From the NCBI GenBank assembly GCA_036960565.1, contig JBALXQ010000029.1:1-64000 (forward strand): a DNA stretch of 64,000 nucleotides, in the 5' to 3' direction. Shown here piece by piece: positions 1-8,177 of the stretch. The notes under the pieces were generated by a model that was given only the letters and a program-made list of their open reading frames with translations, had not been told where the DNA came from and did no database searches. How positions within the stretch are numbered: the first letter of the stretch is position 1; each line of letters starts with the position of its first letter. The DNA comes from Bermanella sp036960565 (GTDB taxonomy: Bacteria; Pseudomonadota; Gammaproteobacteria; Pseudomonadales; Oceanobacteraceae). The position numbers and the translations under genes were made by a program.

Positions 1-4
1 TTGG

Positions 5-499
5 TTGAGTGGGGTGAGTTTTAAACATTTAACGTTTGATGTAATAAAGCGCTCGTTAATACTCAGCATGATTATTGGCAGTGCTTTAACTCTGCTTAAT
101 CAAACGTCTGCCATTTTTGGCCAAGGTGAATTCCAACTGATTCCAACTGTATTTATGTTTATTACGCCGTTTATCGTTATCACTCTTTCACAATTAGTCG
201 CAGCTGAACAAGCAAGAATAGATTGCATTAATGGCCAAAATATAAACCCCGATATTAGCTTTTTGAATATCTTGGTTAATCGCAACATTGGAATGAGAGC
301 CCTTATTATTGCCTTAATAATGGGCTTAACCAACTGTACCTTAATGGGCCTAATTAGCTTAGGGATAGATGGAAGTTTGAGTCTTCTGTCTGAAAACCTA
401 GTGTTTCAGTTTTTTATATTACCTCTTTTATTTGGCGCCCTCTCTCAAGCCATAACTATAAAACGTCACTTAAAGCTGGCAATGAAGTCCAGTGCATAA
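5..499 (+). CDS. NrtS-like nitrate/nitrite transporter with two repeats
   Basis: Small inner-membrane protein of 164 residues, or slightly longer if the true start lies before the window; the TTG at position 5 is only the first available start. Four hydrophobic segments lie near residues 16-32, 46-66, 99-118 and 132-152. Residues 15-66 have the features I associate with the short NrtS transporters: a basic residue before a Gly/Ala-rich helix, an LNQ motif, then a Pro-containing second helix ending in a Ser/Gln-rich stretch. The second half repeats this plan, including a conserved Asn in the same place. NrtS proteins move nitrate and nitrite; substrate here is inferred. No nitrate assimilation genes are adjacent. 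The family assignment comes from motif memory and is moderately sure. Confidence 0.6.
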   Translation: MSGVSFKHLTFDVIKRSLILSMIIGSALTLLNQTSAIFGQGEFQLIPTVFMFITPFIVITLSQLVAAEQARIDCINGQNINPDISFLNILVNRNIGMRALIIALIMGLTNCTLMGLISLGIDGSLSLLSENLVFQFFILPLLFGALSQAITIKRHLKLAMKSSA

Positions 500-547
500 T
501 TAACAAAGTTAAAATTTAATTTATTTCATTAATTGTTGGAGTCAAAA

Positions 548-1453
548 ATGAAAAGTGTGAAAAGCAAAAAACCACCTGAAATTATAACTCAAGTCTTGCC
601 CGCTCAAGGGGCCTTAATGGCCACGCAAAAAGTATGGCTTGAAAATGAAAATATTCATATTCGTTATGCTCAACTAGGCAATCCAAAAAATCCCACTGTG
701 ATATTGCTTCATGGTGTGCCTGAAAATTTACAAGCCTGGTACGGCGTGGCGCCATTATTGGCAAAAAACTATCATGTACTAGCGTTAGATTTACCTGGGT
801 TTGGTGGTAGTGACCCGCTTTCATCTTTGGCTAAATATAACTCTCGATATTTTGCTGAGGTGTTTGTGTCATTTATGGATGCTCTAAATATAGATAAAGC
901 CAATCTGGTGGCCACTGATATTTCCTTGTTGCCTGCACTTCTTGTGGGGCTTGAGCATGCCAATAGAGTAGATAAATTAGTGGTAATGGATGGTATTCCA
1001 TTTGTGCGACCACAACATGCATCATGGGAATTAAGAAGTTTTGCCAAAAAAGGATCAATTCTGGGTAGGGCGCTGGTGGAATGGTTTCCGTATATATCGG
1101 CGCAGATTGCTTATTTAAAGGGGTTTTATCGCGGCCACTCTATTCCAAAAGAAGTGCGCAGGGAGTTTATGGCAGATGGTAAGATGAAAACCAATCAGCA
1201 GGCATTTTTAGCGTATTTTCAAAACTTCTCTATGTCTCAGCAATATTTTGAATCACGTGTTCATGATTTTAATAAAGAGGTATTGGTGTTATGGGGTAAG
1301 CAAGATCGATTCATTGATAAAAAACTGGCGTTGGAAATAGATCAAAAACTACCTAATTCACGTTTGGATATTATTGATAAGGCAGGGCACTATTTACATA
1401 TGGATCGCCCTGAAATGGTGGCTCAGAAAGTAGCGGTGTTCTTAGGTAATTAA
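548..1453 (+). CDS. Alpha/beta hydrolase of the epoxide hydrolase/haloalkane dehalogenase type
   Basis: Predicted 301-residue cytoplasmic alpha/beta hydrolase. I start it at ATG 548 rather than TTG 533 because GGAG at 538-541 sits six bases before it. Numbered from that ATG, the oxyanion motif HGVP is at 55-58, a typical epoxide-hydrolase signature. The nucleophile elbow reads A-T-D-I-S with Asp124 where esterases have Ser, which suggests an ester-intermediate mechanism as in epoxide hydrolases and dehalogenases. The acid is probably Asp253 (GKQD) and the base His281 (AGHYLH). The elbow lacks the usual His before and Gly after the nucleophile, so the substrate is open. A 48-bp gap separates it from the upstream transporter; the two could be co-transcribed. 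Confidence 0.8.
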   Translation: MKSVKSKKPPEIITQVLPAQGALMATQKVWLENENIHIRYAQLGNPKNPTVILLHGVPENLQAWYGVAPLLAKNYHVLALDLPGFGGSDPLSSLAKYNSRYFAEVFVSFMDALNIDKANLVATDISLLPALLVGLEHANRVDKLVVMDGIPFVRPQHASWELRSFAKKGSILGRALVEWFPYISAQIAYLKGFYRGHSIPKEVRREFMADGKMKTNQQAFLAYFQNFSMSQQYFESRVHDFNKEVLVLWGKQDRFIDKKLALEIDQKLPNSRLDIIDKAGHYLHMDRPEMVAQKVAVFLGN

Positions 1454-2003
1454 TTCGTTAATAGGGATGGCCTAATTCCGTCTGCATGGAACGCCGGAGA
1501 TTAGGTCTGCCAAAATCGTTTTAGCTTATTAAGGGCATTTAAAGCATAAGTGTCACGCTGTTTGTCGGGCTTGATAGTGGGTGTGTATAGAGGAAAGATT
1601 CAGCGCCCACCGTGTAACTTCTTTTAGCTTTGGCTGTACTTGAAGGACTAAAGACCAGCAATCAAAATTGGCCCCTTGCAATTGGCTATGTAAATGAGTG
1701 TGTTTCCTAAATGGGAAATGGTCACTATTTTTAATAACTTGGGATCGTTAATTTGGCAGGCCTTATAATCAGAGACTCTAATTCTACCCACTAGTTAACA
1801 GTCTTGGTTGGGTTTTCATACTGAACTGATATGTCTGGTTCTCACATGGCTGCTACTCTATAAATAACCCTATATATACTCGGGCTTTAATTTGGCTAGG
1901 CGTAAACCCTTATTACTTGAGATTGGTAAGTAATGTCTCCCTTCAAAAAAATTAGGTTTAAAGCCATTAATGAGATTCAAAAAATTAATTCAGAGCCACA
2001 AAT
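1454..2003. other. Gene-free 550-bp stretch
   Basis: No convincing coding region is visible on either strand. It begins with a possible hairpin (1471-1505) behind the hydrolase gene. The rest is AT-leaning sequence that probably carries the promoter of the response-regulator gene starting at 2004. I could not pick a single promoter with confidence. Confidence 0.5.
1471..1505 (+). terminator. Possible hairpin after the hydrolase gene
   Basis: CCTAAT at 1471-1476 pairs with ATTAGG at 1500-1505, and an inner CCG/CGG pair lies behind a small bulge. There is no T-tract, so this is a weak terminator candidate. Confidence 0.3.
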
Positions 2004-3143
2004 ATGAGCCTTGATAATCCATTGGTACTGGTGGTTGACCCTGATCCCATACACCAGGAGATACTGGACAGTATGCTGGGGGGGAGTATGACGCTTATCC
2101 TAGCTAACTCGGCTAAAGAAGCGCTTGAATTATTCGATTTTAAACACCCTGAATTAGTCTTGCTGGAAGTGGATATTCCCGATATTAACGGTTATGAATT
2201 GTGTAAACAGATAAGGGAGAGATCCGGTGAAACGGATTGCGCCATCATATTCTTAGCAGAAGCCATGAGCTTAGAAGACAAGATGGTGGGCTATCGCTAT
2301 GGTTGTGATGACTTTATTACCAAACCCTTCCAACCAGAAGAGGTCGCCTCTAAAGCAAAGCGCACTTTGGAAATTAAAAAAGTACAGAAAAAAATACTAA
2401 AAGAATCTTCAGATGCCATGCACACTGCCCTAATTGCCATGAAGCAAAGCAGCGATATGGGGCTTATTTTAAGGTTCATGGAAGGTAACTCCACCTGCAG
2501 GGGATTTGATTCCTTGGGACAATCTTTAATTGAGTTACTTGAAAATTTCTCGCTGGATGGGCGTCTTATTTTTAAGGTTAAACCCAGAAATATATTTGTG
2601 GGTCATGCCGCTGATAAATTAGATGTTGATAAATTTAAATTGTGTTTTGATCAAGAGAGGTTTATTGGTAAAGGCAAACAAATGGTGGTAAACCAGAAAA
2701 ATGTATCCTTAATAATTAGCAATATGCCGATAGAAAATCTGCAAAACTACAGTGAATTGAAAGACATACTTGGCATGTTAATGAACTCACTAGAGGCACG
2801 CACTCAATCTATTATAATGGACTTGGAACTCATGGATGATCAGGCCATTGGTCTTGAGAATATGTTGAAAAAATGTAATCAGCGTATGAGCAAAGTGAGT
2901 ACCACAGTGGCGGGGCATCATGACGGCCAAAGCATCATCACCGAAACCCTGGTTCATGAAATAAAAGATATTTGTGCTTCGTTATCCCTGTCTGATAATC
3001 AGGAAACATCCTTTCTTGATATATTTGACGGTGCCTTAGGAAAACTGGCTGATTCATATTCACATATATTACATATTGAATCGGATCTTAAGATGTTTAA
3101 AGATGAGCTGACTTCACTTATTGATAAAGTCAGACAGAAATAA
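2004..3143 (+). CDS. Response regulator with degenerate receiver domain and unknown output domain
   Basis: A 379-residue protein. Residues 6-125 form a CheY-like receiver: strand VLVVD (8-12), the GYELC helix, and the conserved lysine motif TKPF. Key phosphorylation residues are changed. The phospho-acceptor position, normally Asp in an LLDVxMP context, is Glu55 (LLEVDIP). The acidic pair is reduced to Asp12 followed by Pro13. The switch Thr/Ser after strand 4 is Ala (FLAEA). The domain therefore probably cannot be phosphorylated normally and may be locked in one state. Residues 125-379 are mostly helical, without any DNA-binding, GGDEF, EAL or kinase motif that I recognise, and may bind a partner protein. 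No sensor kinase is adjacent. The start is an ATG with a poor ribosome site. Confidence 0.75.
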   Translation: MSLDNPLVLVVDPDPIHQEILDSMLGGSMTLILANSAKEALELFDFKHPELVLLEVDIPDINGYELCKQIRERSGETDCAIIFLAEAMSLEDKMVGYRYGCDDFITKPFQPEEVASKAKRTLEIKKVQKKILKESSDAMHTALIAMKQSSDMGLILRFMEGNSTCRGFDSLGQSLIELLENFSLDGRLIFKVKPRNIFVGHAADKLDVDKFKLCFDQERFIGKGKQMVVNQKNVSLIISNMPIENLQNYSELKDILGMLMNSLEARTQSIIMDLELMDDQAIGLENMLKKCNQRMSKVSTTVAGHHDGQSIITETLVHEIKDICASLSLSDNQETSFLDIFDGALGKLADSYSHILHIESDLKMFKDELTSLIDKVRQK

Positions 3144-3202
3144 CGCCCATCTGGTTCGTTTTATATAGCCATGCTTTTTTCCTGCTTTCAATTGTCATGC
3201 TT

Positions 3203-4006
3203 CTATTGCCAAAGGAAGGCCGATGTTTTAATACCCAATAACCATTCATCAAACACATTGCTGGCCTTTAAATTTGCGGCCATAGCAGCGCCAAAACAAA
3301 CATGCAAGGGTAATAGGTGTTCTTCCCTTGGGTGGCAAAATTTTGCTTGGGGCGCCTGACTCCATTTTTGTAAAGCATTTTCCTTCTGCTGGAAACTTTG
3401 CTCTTCTGATAACAATACTTGATTCAACCATTGATCAAATTCTTGGCTACGACTTTGATTACTCGAATTGTTGTTCATAAAAGCACTCATATTATGAAAG
3501 CTAAACCCTGAGCCAATGATTAAAGTCCCTTCATTAGAGAGTTGCCCAAGGGTTTTGCCCAGCTCTATGTGTTTGAGTGCATCTAAAGAATTCAGTAAGG
3601 ACAGTTGCACCACAGGAATGTCGGCATTGGGGAACATGAGTTTAAGCGGCACAAAAACCCCGTGATCAAATCCACGCTGTGAATCAGTTGTGGATTTCAT
3701 ACCCGCAGCTTGAATTAACCCCTGCACTTTTTGCGCTAACTCTCTGTGGCCTGGTGCAGGGTATTGAATGTCATAACTTTCCTTGCCAAAACCAGAGTAG
3801 TCGTAAATTAAGTCAGGCTTATCCCCTGAAGTGATGGTGGCTAGGTCAGCCTCCCAATGTGCGCTGATCATCAATATTGCTTTGGGCTTAGCTAGGCTCT
3901 CTCCCAAGTTGTTTAAAAAATTAATGAGTGGCAGGTGATTGGGTTCCCCTAATAATGGCATGGGGCCACCGCCATGGGGAATGAAAATAACCGGGGCTTT
4001 TATCAT
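3203..4006 (-). CDS. DODA-type extradiol ring-opening dioxygenase family protein (YgiD-like)
   Basis: A 267-residue cytosolic enzyme of the LigB/4,5-DOPA dioxygenase superfamily, close in length to E. coli YgiD. Family members open catechol-type rings using a single divalent metal. Candidate metal or catalytic histidines are visible at His11 (PHGGGPMP), His50 (SAHWE), His115 (FDHGVFVP) and His171 (SFHNMS), each in the expected context. The physiological substrate is unknown. The gene converges on the response-regulator gene with a 59-bp gap and lies 83 bp downstream of the DoxX gene on the same strand. DoxX and DODA-type genes often neighbour each other in proteobacteria, so the pair probably forms an operon. 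Confidence 0.88.
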   Translation of the reverse strand: MIKAPVIFIPHGGGPMPLLGEPNHLPLINFLNNLGESLAKPKAILMISAHWEADLATITSGDKPDLIYDYSGFGKESYDIQYPAPGHRELAQKVQGLIQAAGMKSTTDSQRGFDHGVFVPLKLMFPNADIPVVQLSLLNSLDALKHIELGKTLGQLSNEGTLIIGSGFSFHNMSAFMNNNSSNQSRSQEFDQWLNQVLLSEEQSFQQKENALQKWSQAPQAKFCHPREEHLLPLHVCFGAAMAANLKASNVFDEWLLGIKTSAFLWQ

Positions 4007-4089
4007 AGTTTTAAGAATCCAAGAAAATGGAAATGGCCTGTCCTTTACTATCTGACAGGCAATGAATAGTTTAGCCTTTACTTTTCTAC

Positions 4090-4464
4090 TTAGGCTTGGA
4101 CACCGGGGAACCAGAAGCTGTCAGGTTTGCGGACAAATATAATAACCCCTGCCAACAGTGCCAATACCAAGGCCGGTACGCCAGTCGATAGCGGCGTAAA
4201 AGCAATATGAAATCCTATCGCCCCAAGCATAATAGCCAGTAAACCAGCTGCTGCGGTGGAGCTGAGGCGCGGGATTAATAACCCCAGCGCTCCGGCCATT
4301 TCACAGGAACCAATAAAGTATCCAAACCACTCAGGCATTCCCATCATTTGAAAAGACTGATGCATCATTTCTACTCCCATGAGCTTGCCTATGCCCGCCG
4401 CACCCACAGGCAGGGCCACCAGAATGACGAGTAACCAGGTTCCGATAGATTTTTTATTAGCCAT
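4090..4464 (-). CDS. DoxX family membrane protein
   Basis: A 124-residue inner-membrane protein with four predicted membrane segments (about residues 10-25, 45-62, 70-90 and 95-112). Family marks are the early Pro/Gly-rich first helix followed by GKLMG, then the W-F-GY-IG segment and the E-x-x-G-A-LGLL motif in helix 2. DoxX-type proteins are linked to redox or stress tolerance, but their biochemical role is poorly defined. AAGAGGC lies seven bases before the ATG, supporting the start. It is the first gene of a probable two-gene operon with the DODA-type dioxygenase and is divergent from the luciferase-like monooxygenase gene. Confidence 0.85.
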   Translation of the reverse strand: MANKKSIGTWLLVILVALPVGAAGIGKLMGVEMMHQSFQMMGMPEWFGYFIGSCEMAGALGLLIPRLSSTAAAGLLAIMLGAIGFHIAFTPLSTGVPALVLALLAGVIIFVRKPDSFWFPGVQA

Positions 4465-4766
4465 GATATGTGCCTCTTGATGAATTAGGTGTCTGCATTA
4501 ATTCCATTAAGTATCCCTTAATGAAGCTAAATTTATATTTAAGGTTTGTTTATTAGAAGTTAAGTTTTGCTTTATAAGGTTGGCCGATGGTTGATTAACT
4601 GGGTCCCTTAGACATTGAGGTTGCCTGAACAGGAGCTTTCATGGGGGGGAGAATGCATGGATATCAGAAATTGCTAACCATAGAACTGTATTTCCCATGC
4701 TGGGTTAATTGCAGGGGATAATTATAGGGTTTACTCTGTGGCGAAATTAAGCAGAAGATTCTAATC
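4465..4766. promoter_or_regulatory. Divergent intergenic region between DoxX and the luciferase-like gene
   Basis: A 302-bp gene-free region that must hold the promoters of both divergent units. It is AT-rich near the DoxX side. I see no unambiguous promoter hexamers or operator palindrome. Confidence 0.5.
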
Positions 4767-5750
4767 ATGACCTTTAAATTATCGGTACTGGATCAATCCC
4801 TGGCTCGTTCTCGAGACCATGCACCCGAGGCATTGCAAGAAACACTGCAAATGGCCAAGTGGTGTGAGGAGCTTGGGTATGAGCGATTCTGGGTATCGGA
4901 ACATCATGCGTTTCCAGCGGTGGCTGGCTGCGCCCCTGAGGTACTACTAGCGGCTTTGGGTGCTGCTACTACCTCCATTCGTTTAGGTTCTGGCGGTATC
5001 ATGTTGCCCCATTACAGCCCTTATAAAGTGGCCGAAACCTTTTCATTGTTGGCTAATTTATATCCAGGTCGAATTGATCTAGGTGTGGGGCGCGCGCCTG
5101 GGGCCGACATGTCCACTGCCATGGCACTGGCCACAGATGGGCGTCCTAAGTTTGAAAAATTTCCTCAATTGGTAGAAAAACTCAGTGAATATTTGTGGCA
5201 AGATAAAACCGAGCCATTGGTAAGCCCCAAGCCCCCCAGTGATTTACCTTTATGGATGCTCGGTTCCAGTGCCGACAGTGCACAGCTGGCAGCACAAAGA
5301 GGCTTGCCATATAACTTAGCGGCTTTTATCAACCCACAAGCGGATCCTAGGTTCATTGAGTTTTATAAAAATAATTTTCGCCCTAGTGCCCTTTGTAAAA
5401 AACCTTATTCAATATTAACCATGAGCGTATTTTGTTCTGACTCTGAGGAGCAAGCTCGTGCCTTGCAACTTACTTTTGATATTAACTTCTATCGGTTTAT
5501 TACCGGGCAAGGCAGTGGCTTATTTTTAACGCCCCAAGAAGCCATGCTTTATCCCATTAGTGCACAACTGGCCGCTTTTATAGAAGGGCGTCAGCACCTT
5601 CGAGCGGTGGGCACACCACAACAGGTTAAAGAAATTATTTCTAAAGTGGCGGATGATTTTGGCGTAGATGAAATTATGGCGGTGAGTAATATGTATTACT
5701 TGGAAGATCGTAAACGTTCGTTTCAGCTACTAAAAGAAGTGTTTTCTTAG
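4767..5750 (+). CDS. Luciferase-like (LLM class) flavin-dependent oxidoreductase, MsnO8 type
   Basis: A 327-residue TIM-barrel monooxygenase of the bacterial luciferase superfamily that would use reduced FMN or F420-like flavin. Family motifs seen: the N-terminal LSVLDQS strand, the GYERFWVSEHH segment near residues 38-48, the SIRLGSGGIMLPHYSPYKVAE motif split around residue 75-90, and the PGRIDLGVGRAPG motif near residue 105. This pattern matches the MsnO8/YhbW-type subgroup rather than true LuxA. The natural substrate is unknown. It stands alone, reads away from DoxX and ends 27 bp before a strong bidirectional terminator shared with the convergent lipase gene. Confidence 0.9.
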   Translation: MTFKLSVLDQSLARSRDHAPEALQETLQMAKWCEELGYERFWVSEHHAFPAVAGCAPEVLLAALGAATTSIRLGSGGIMLPHYSPYKVAETFSLLANLYPGRIDLGVGRAPGADMSTAMALATDGRPKFEKFPQLVEKLSEYLWQDKTEPLVSPKPPSDLPLWMLGSSADSAQLAAQRGLPYNLAAFINPQADPRFIEFYKNNFRPSALCKKPYSILTMSVFCSDSEEQARALQLTFDINFYRFITGQGSGLFLTPQEAMLYPISAQLAAFIEGRQHLRAVGTPQQVKEIISKVADDFGVDEIMAVSNMYYLEDRKRSFQLLKEVFS

Positions 5751-5776
5751 GCGAGATTACAATCTGTAAACGGTTA

Positions 5777-5816
5777 AAAGCCATTTGATAATTTAAAACT
5801 AATATCAAATGGCTTT
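5777..5816. terminator. Bidirectional terminator between convergent genes
   Basis: A perfect 14-bp stem, 5777-5790 pairing with 5803-5816 (AAAGCCATTTGATA and its complement), with a 12-nt loop. The A/T ends give a short U-run on either transcript. It serves the monooxygenase and the lipase genes. Confidence 0.85.
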
Positions 5817-5824
5817 AGGATTAA

Positions 5825-6916
5825 TTATTCAAACGAAGCAAGAATAACTTGCCCCATATTTTTGTCATCGCTATTAGTGATATAGCGATAAGTGTGTAGC
5901 CAATCAAAAATATCGTAAAACTCATAATACTCCACATCGGTATTAATGGTTTTAATGCCGCTGTTGTTATAATTGTTTTCAGCACTTAGCGATACCGTCA
6001 TCTTGTGACCATCTACATCAGCTTGCATTTCATTGTGAGCCATAGTCTCAGTTAAAATTAGAGGGTAATGGTAGTTATAAAGTTGGCTAGAAGAGGGCGC
6101 ATTGCTAACGTTAGTGACGCGTCCATCCATTCGCAAGTCTTGGGTGCAAGAGTCATAACCGTTATCAATGGCGGCTCCGCAGGCGCTATGTAAGGGCACT
6201 ACGCTATCGTCTGCCCCTTTAATAAAGGGATGGGTGATAAAGCCAAAAAACTCATCTCCGGTAGCAGCGATGCGCAGTCTTGGAATAGCCGGAATATTAT
6301 TTACCGCTGTGTTGCGCGCCACCGACGGTTGTAAGTCATTTAACACACCCGGATTAATACCCACTTCAATGCTTAGACCCACCCATTCAAGCAAAGCCTC
6401 AACAACGTCTATCCCCACATTCACGCCGTTCACTAAATCCATGCCCAGGTTCGCAAGTTCGGTACCACCGCCTGCGCCTGCCATATCTATAACGGCCGCC
6501 ACTTTAAAGCGGTCAGCCAGTTCAGTGCCTAATAATGAACTTTTATTGGCGAGCACGTAGCGCATCACTAAGTCCCCGGTAGAGTGAGTGATGATCACGC
6601 AGCTGTCATCACAGTGGCCGTTACTAAGCATAGGATCTAGCTGCTCAGCAATTAGAGCGGCAATGCCACCGGCCCCTTGTAAGGCATAATTGGAAGGGTA
6701 GTAAAGTGTTTTACTGGTGCTTGTGTTTTTTAGTGAAGAGTCAAAGGTGGCCCAATAGCTATTGCCATCGGTCTCGCCTTCATCAATTGGAGGGAAGGCC
6801 AGGTGTTGAGGTAAAAAACCTTGTATTAATATCACGTTTTTTCCGGCTACCTGAGCCTCACTGACGGTGGCAACCAGTAATAAGCAGGCGACCATTAAGT
6901 TTTTATACAGTTTCAT
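5825..6916 (-). CDS. Secreted alpha/beta hydrolase, triacylglycerol lipase-like
   Basis: A 363-residue exported hydrolase. Residues 1-21 are a signal peptide ending near SEA-Q. The NVILIQGF strand at 27-34 is the oxyanion loop region of lipases, and T-H-S-T-G at 110-114 is a variant GxSxG elbow with Ser112 as nucleophile; the leading Gly is replaced by Thr. The catalytic Asp is probably in the KGADDSVVP segment, which matches the pre-His Asp region of bacterial lipases. The His is not certain. Cys102 and Cys106 could form a disulfide. It probably cleaves lipids or esters outside the cell. The next upstream gene on the same strand (118-bp gap) encodes a membrane-anchored periplasmic protein that could assist it. 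Confidence 0.75.
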   Translation of the reverse strand: MKLYKNLMVACLLLVATVSEAQVAGKNVILIQGFLPQHLAFPPIDEGETDGNSYWATFDSSLKNTSTSKTLYYPSNYALQGAGGIAALIAEQLDPMLSNGHCDDSCVIITHSTGDLVMRYVLANKSSLLGTELADRFKVAAVIDMAGAGGGTELANLGMDLVNGVNVGIDVVEALLEWVGLSIEVGINPGVLNDLQPSVARNTAVNNIPAIPRLRIAATGDEFFGFITHPFIKGADDSVVPLHSACGAAIDNGYDSCTQDLRMDGRVTNVSNAPSSSQLYNYHYPLILTETMAHNEMQADVDGHKMTVSLSAENNYNNSGIKTINTDVEYYEFYDIFDWLHTYRYITNSDDKNMGQVILASFE

Positions 6917-7034
6917 TGCTATTCTCTATTTTGATTTTTATTAGATTCAGCATGTTGCTGAGTTTTGAGATCAGACTACGAACTTGATACCTGTTTTTTT
7001 AGCTGTGTTTTTAGTTCTTATTAATCATTTTTAG

Positions 7035-8177
7035 TTATGGTGATTCTCCCAGTTGATGTAAAAATTCTAGCCGCTCTTGTGTGGCGTCGTCTGTATAGGG
7101 GATGTCTTCATAATCACTAAATGGAAAGCCATTTACCGAGTAATGTTTTTTTTCTGCTAGGCCATATTCGGTCACGTAATTGGGGCGAGAAGGCATGCGG
7201 GTGAGTAATATGTCGCGAATCTCATATGGGCCTTCGTGGCCCATGGCTTTCAAGGCAGAAAAATGTGCTTTTAATTCAACAAAATCATTTTGACTTAACA
7301 GTTCTTTTTCTTCGCTAAGATGAACAAGAGGCTTTTCACTTTTGGCATCATATAAGTTAGCGCTAACCAAGTGATAACCTGCATTAGTAGTGTTGATGAA
7401 AATCGGTATGTGTAAGTAGGCTTCATTGATAAAGGCTTCACCCACATAATTAAGATTGGCGACTGAACTGGTATAGCGAATGCCGGTGCCAATCTCATAT
7501 TGCTGCTGGTCAATATTGAATTGTGCCACTAGGCGGAAGGTATTTGAGTCGTTAACGACAGCAGCAGCAAGGCTAGTAAAGGACAGTTGATAACTCGTTG
7601 GCTTGTCTGTATCTCTTTGTATGGTTGCGTTAGCAATTATTTTACCCGCTTGTAATAAATGCCCGCTAACATTTACACTTTGTAAACTGCTTAATCCTTC
7701 GATGTTGGCGTCTGCAATAATACTCTCACCGGAAAAGTACTGATGCTTGGATGCCTTAATGGAAAGTCGCGGGCTTTGTGGGTTTTTAATGTCGGTGGCG
7801 CGACTGCTAGCTGAACTCTGGTTGGGAGTGTATTTATTTAATTCATCTAGATTACGAATGGGCTTAGAATTTTCAGGGTAGATAATATCCTTGGCAAAAG
7901 AACTAGAAATTTGTATGAGGCGTGCCTTAGCTTCTTTTTCATAAAAGAGGTTATTTATATTGTCATCTTGGCTGTCTTTGTTAATGCTAGTTTTTGGTTT
8001 TTCTATGGCCTTAGAAGCTAACGTTAACTGTTTTTCTTTAATTGTCTTGAATGTTTTTTGAAATGGAATTATTGGTTTATTGAATGCTGAACCTTTCGTC
8101 AATAGCCAAATTGATATAATTAAAATGGCGGATAAACACAGGCTGATTTTGGGATGGTTTTTAAATACATTAAACAT
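7035..8177 (-). CDS. Membrane-anchored periplasmic protein of unknown function (DUF4785-like?)
   Basis: A 380-residue protein with an uncleaved N-terminal anchor at about residues 11-28, a Lys/Asn/Ser-rich linker to about residue 130, and a beta-rich C-terminal region from about 135 onward that looks like two consecutive Ig-like sandwiches. The RLSIKA opening, the strand pattern and the late YGLAEKKHYSVNG segment recall DUF4785 proteins, but I hold this only loosely. It precedes the secreted lipase on the same strand, so the pair may form an operon. The anchored layout resembles lipase foldases, but I do not see the LifO motif. Function is unknown. Confidence 0.55.
   Translation of the reverse strand: MFNVFKNHPKISLCLSAILIISIWLLTKGSAFNKPIIPFQKTFKTIKEKQLTLASKAIEKPKTSINKDSQDDNINNLFYEKEAKARLIQISSSFAKDIIYPENSKPIRNLDELNKYTPNQSSASSRATDIKNPQSPRLSIKASKHQYFSGESIIADANIEGLSSLQSVNVSGHLLQAGKIIANATIQRDTDKPTSYQLSFTSLAAAVVNDSNTFRLVAQFNIDQQQYEIGTGIRYTSSVANLNYVGEAFINEAYLHIPIFINTTNAGYHLVSANLYDAKSEKPLVHLSEEKELLSQNDFVELKAHFSALKAMGHEGPYEIRDILLTRMPSRPNYVTEYGLAEKKHYSVNGFPFSDYEDIPYTDDATQERLEFLHQLGESP

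Noticed and set aside
7035..8177. Lipase-specific foldase (LifO) as name for the anchored protein
   Set aside because: The anchor and gene pairing fit, but the RxxFDY-type foldase motif is absent and the gene order differs from typical lipase-foldase operons.
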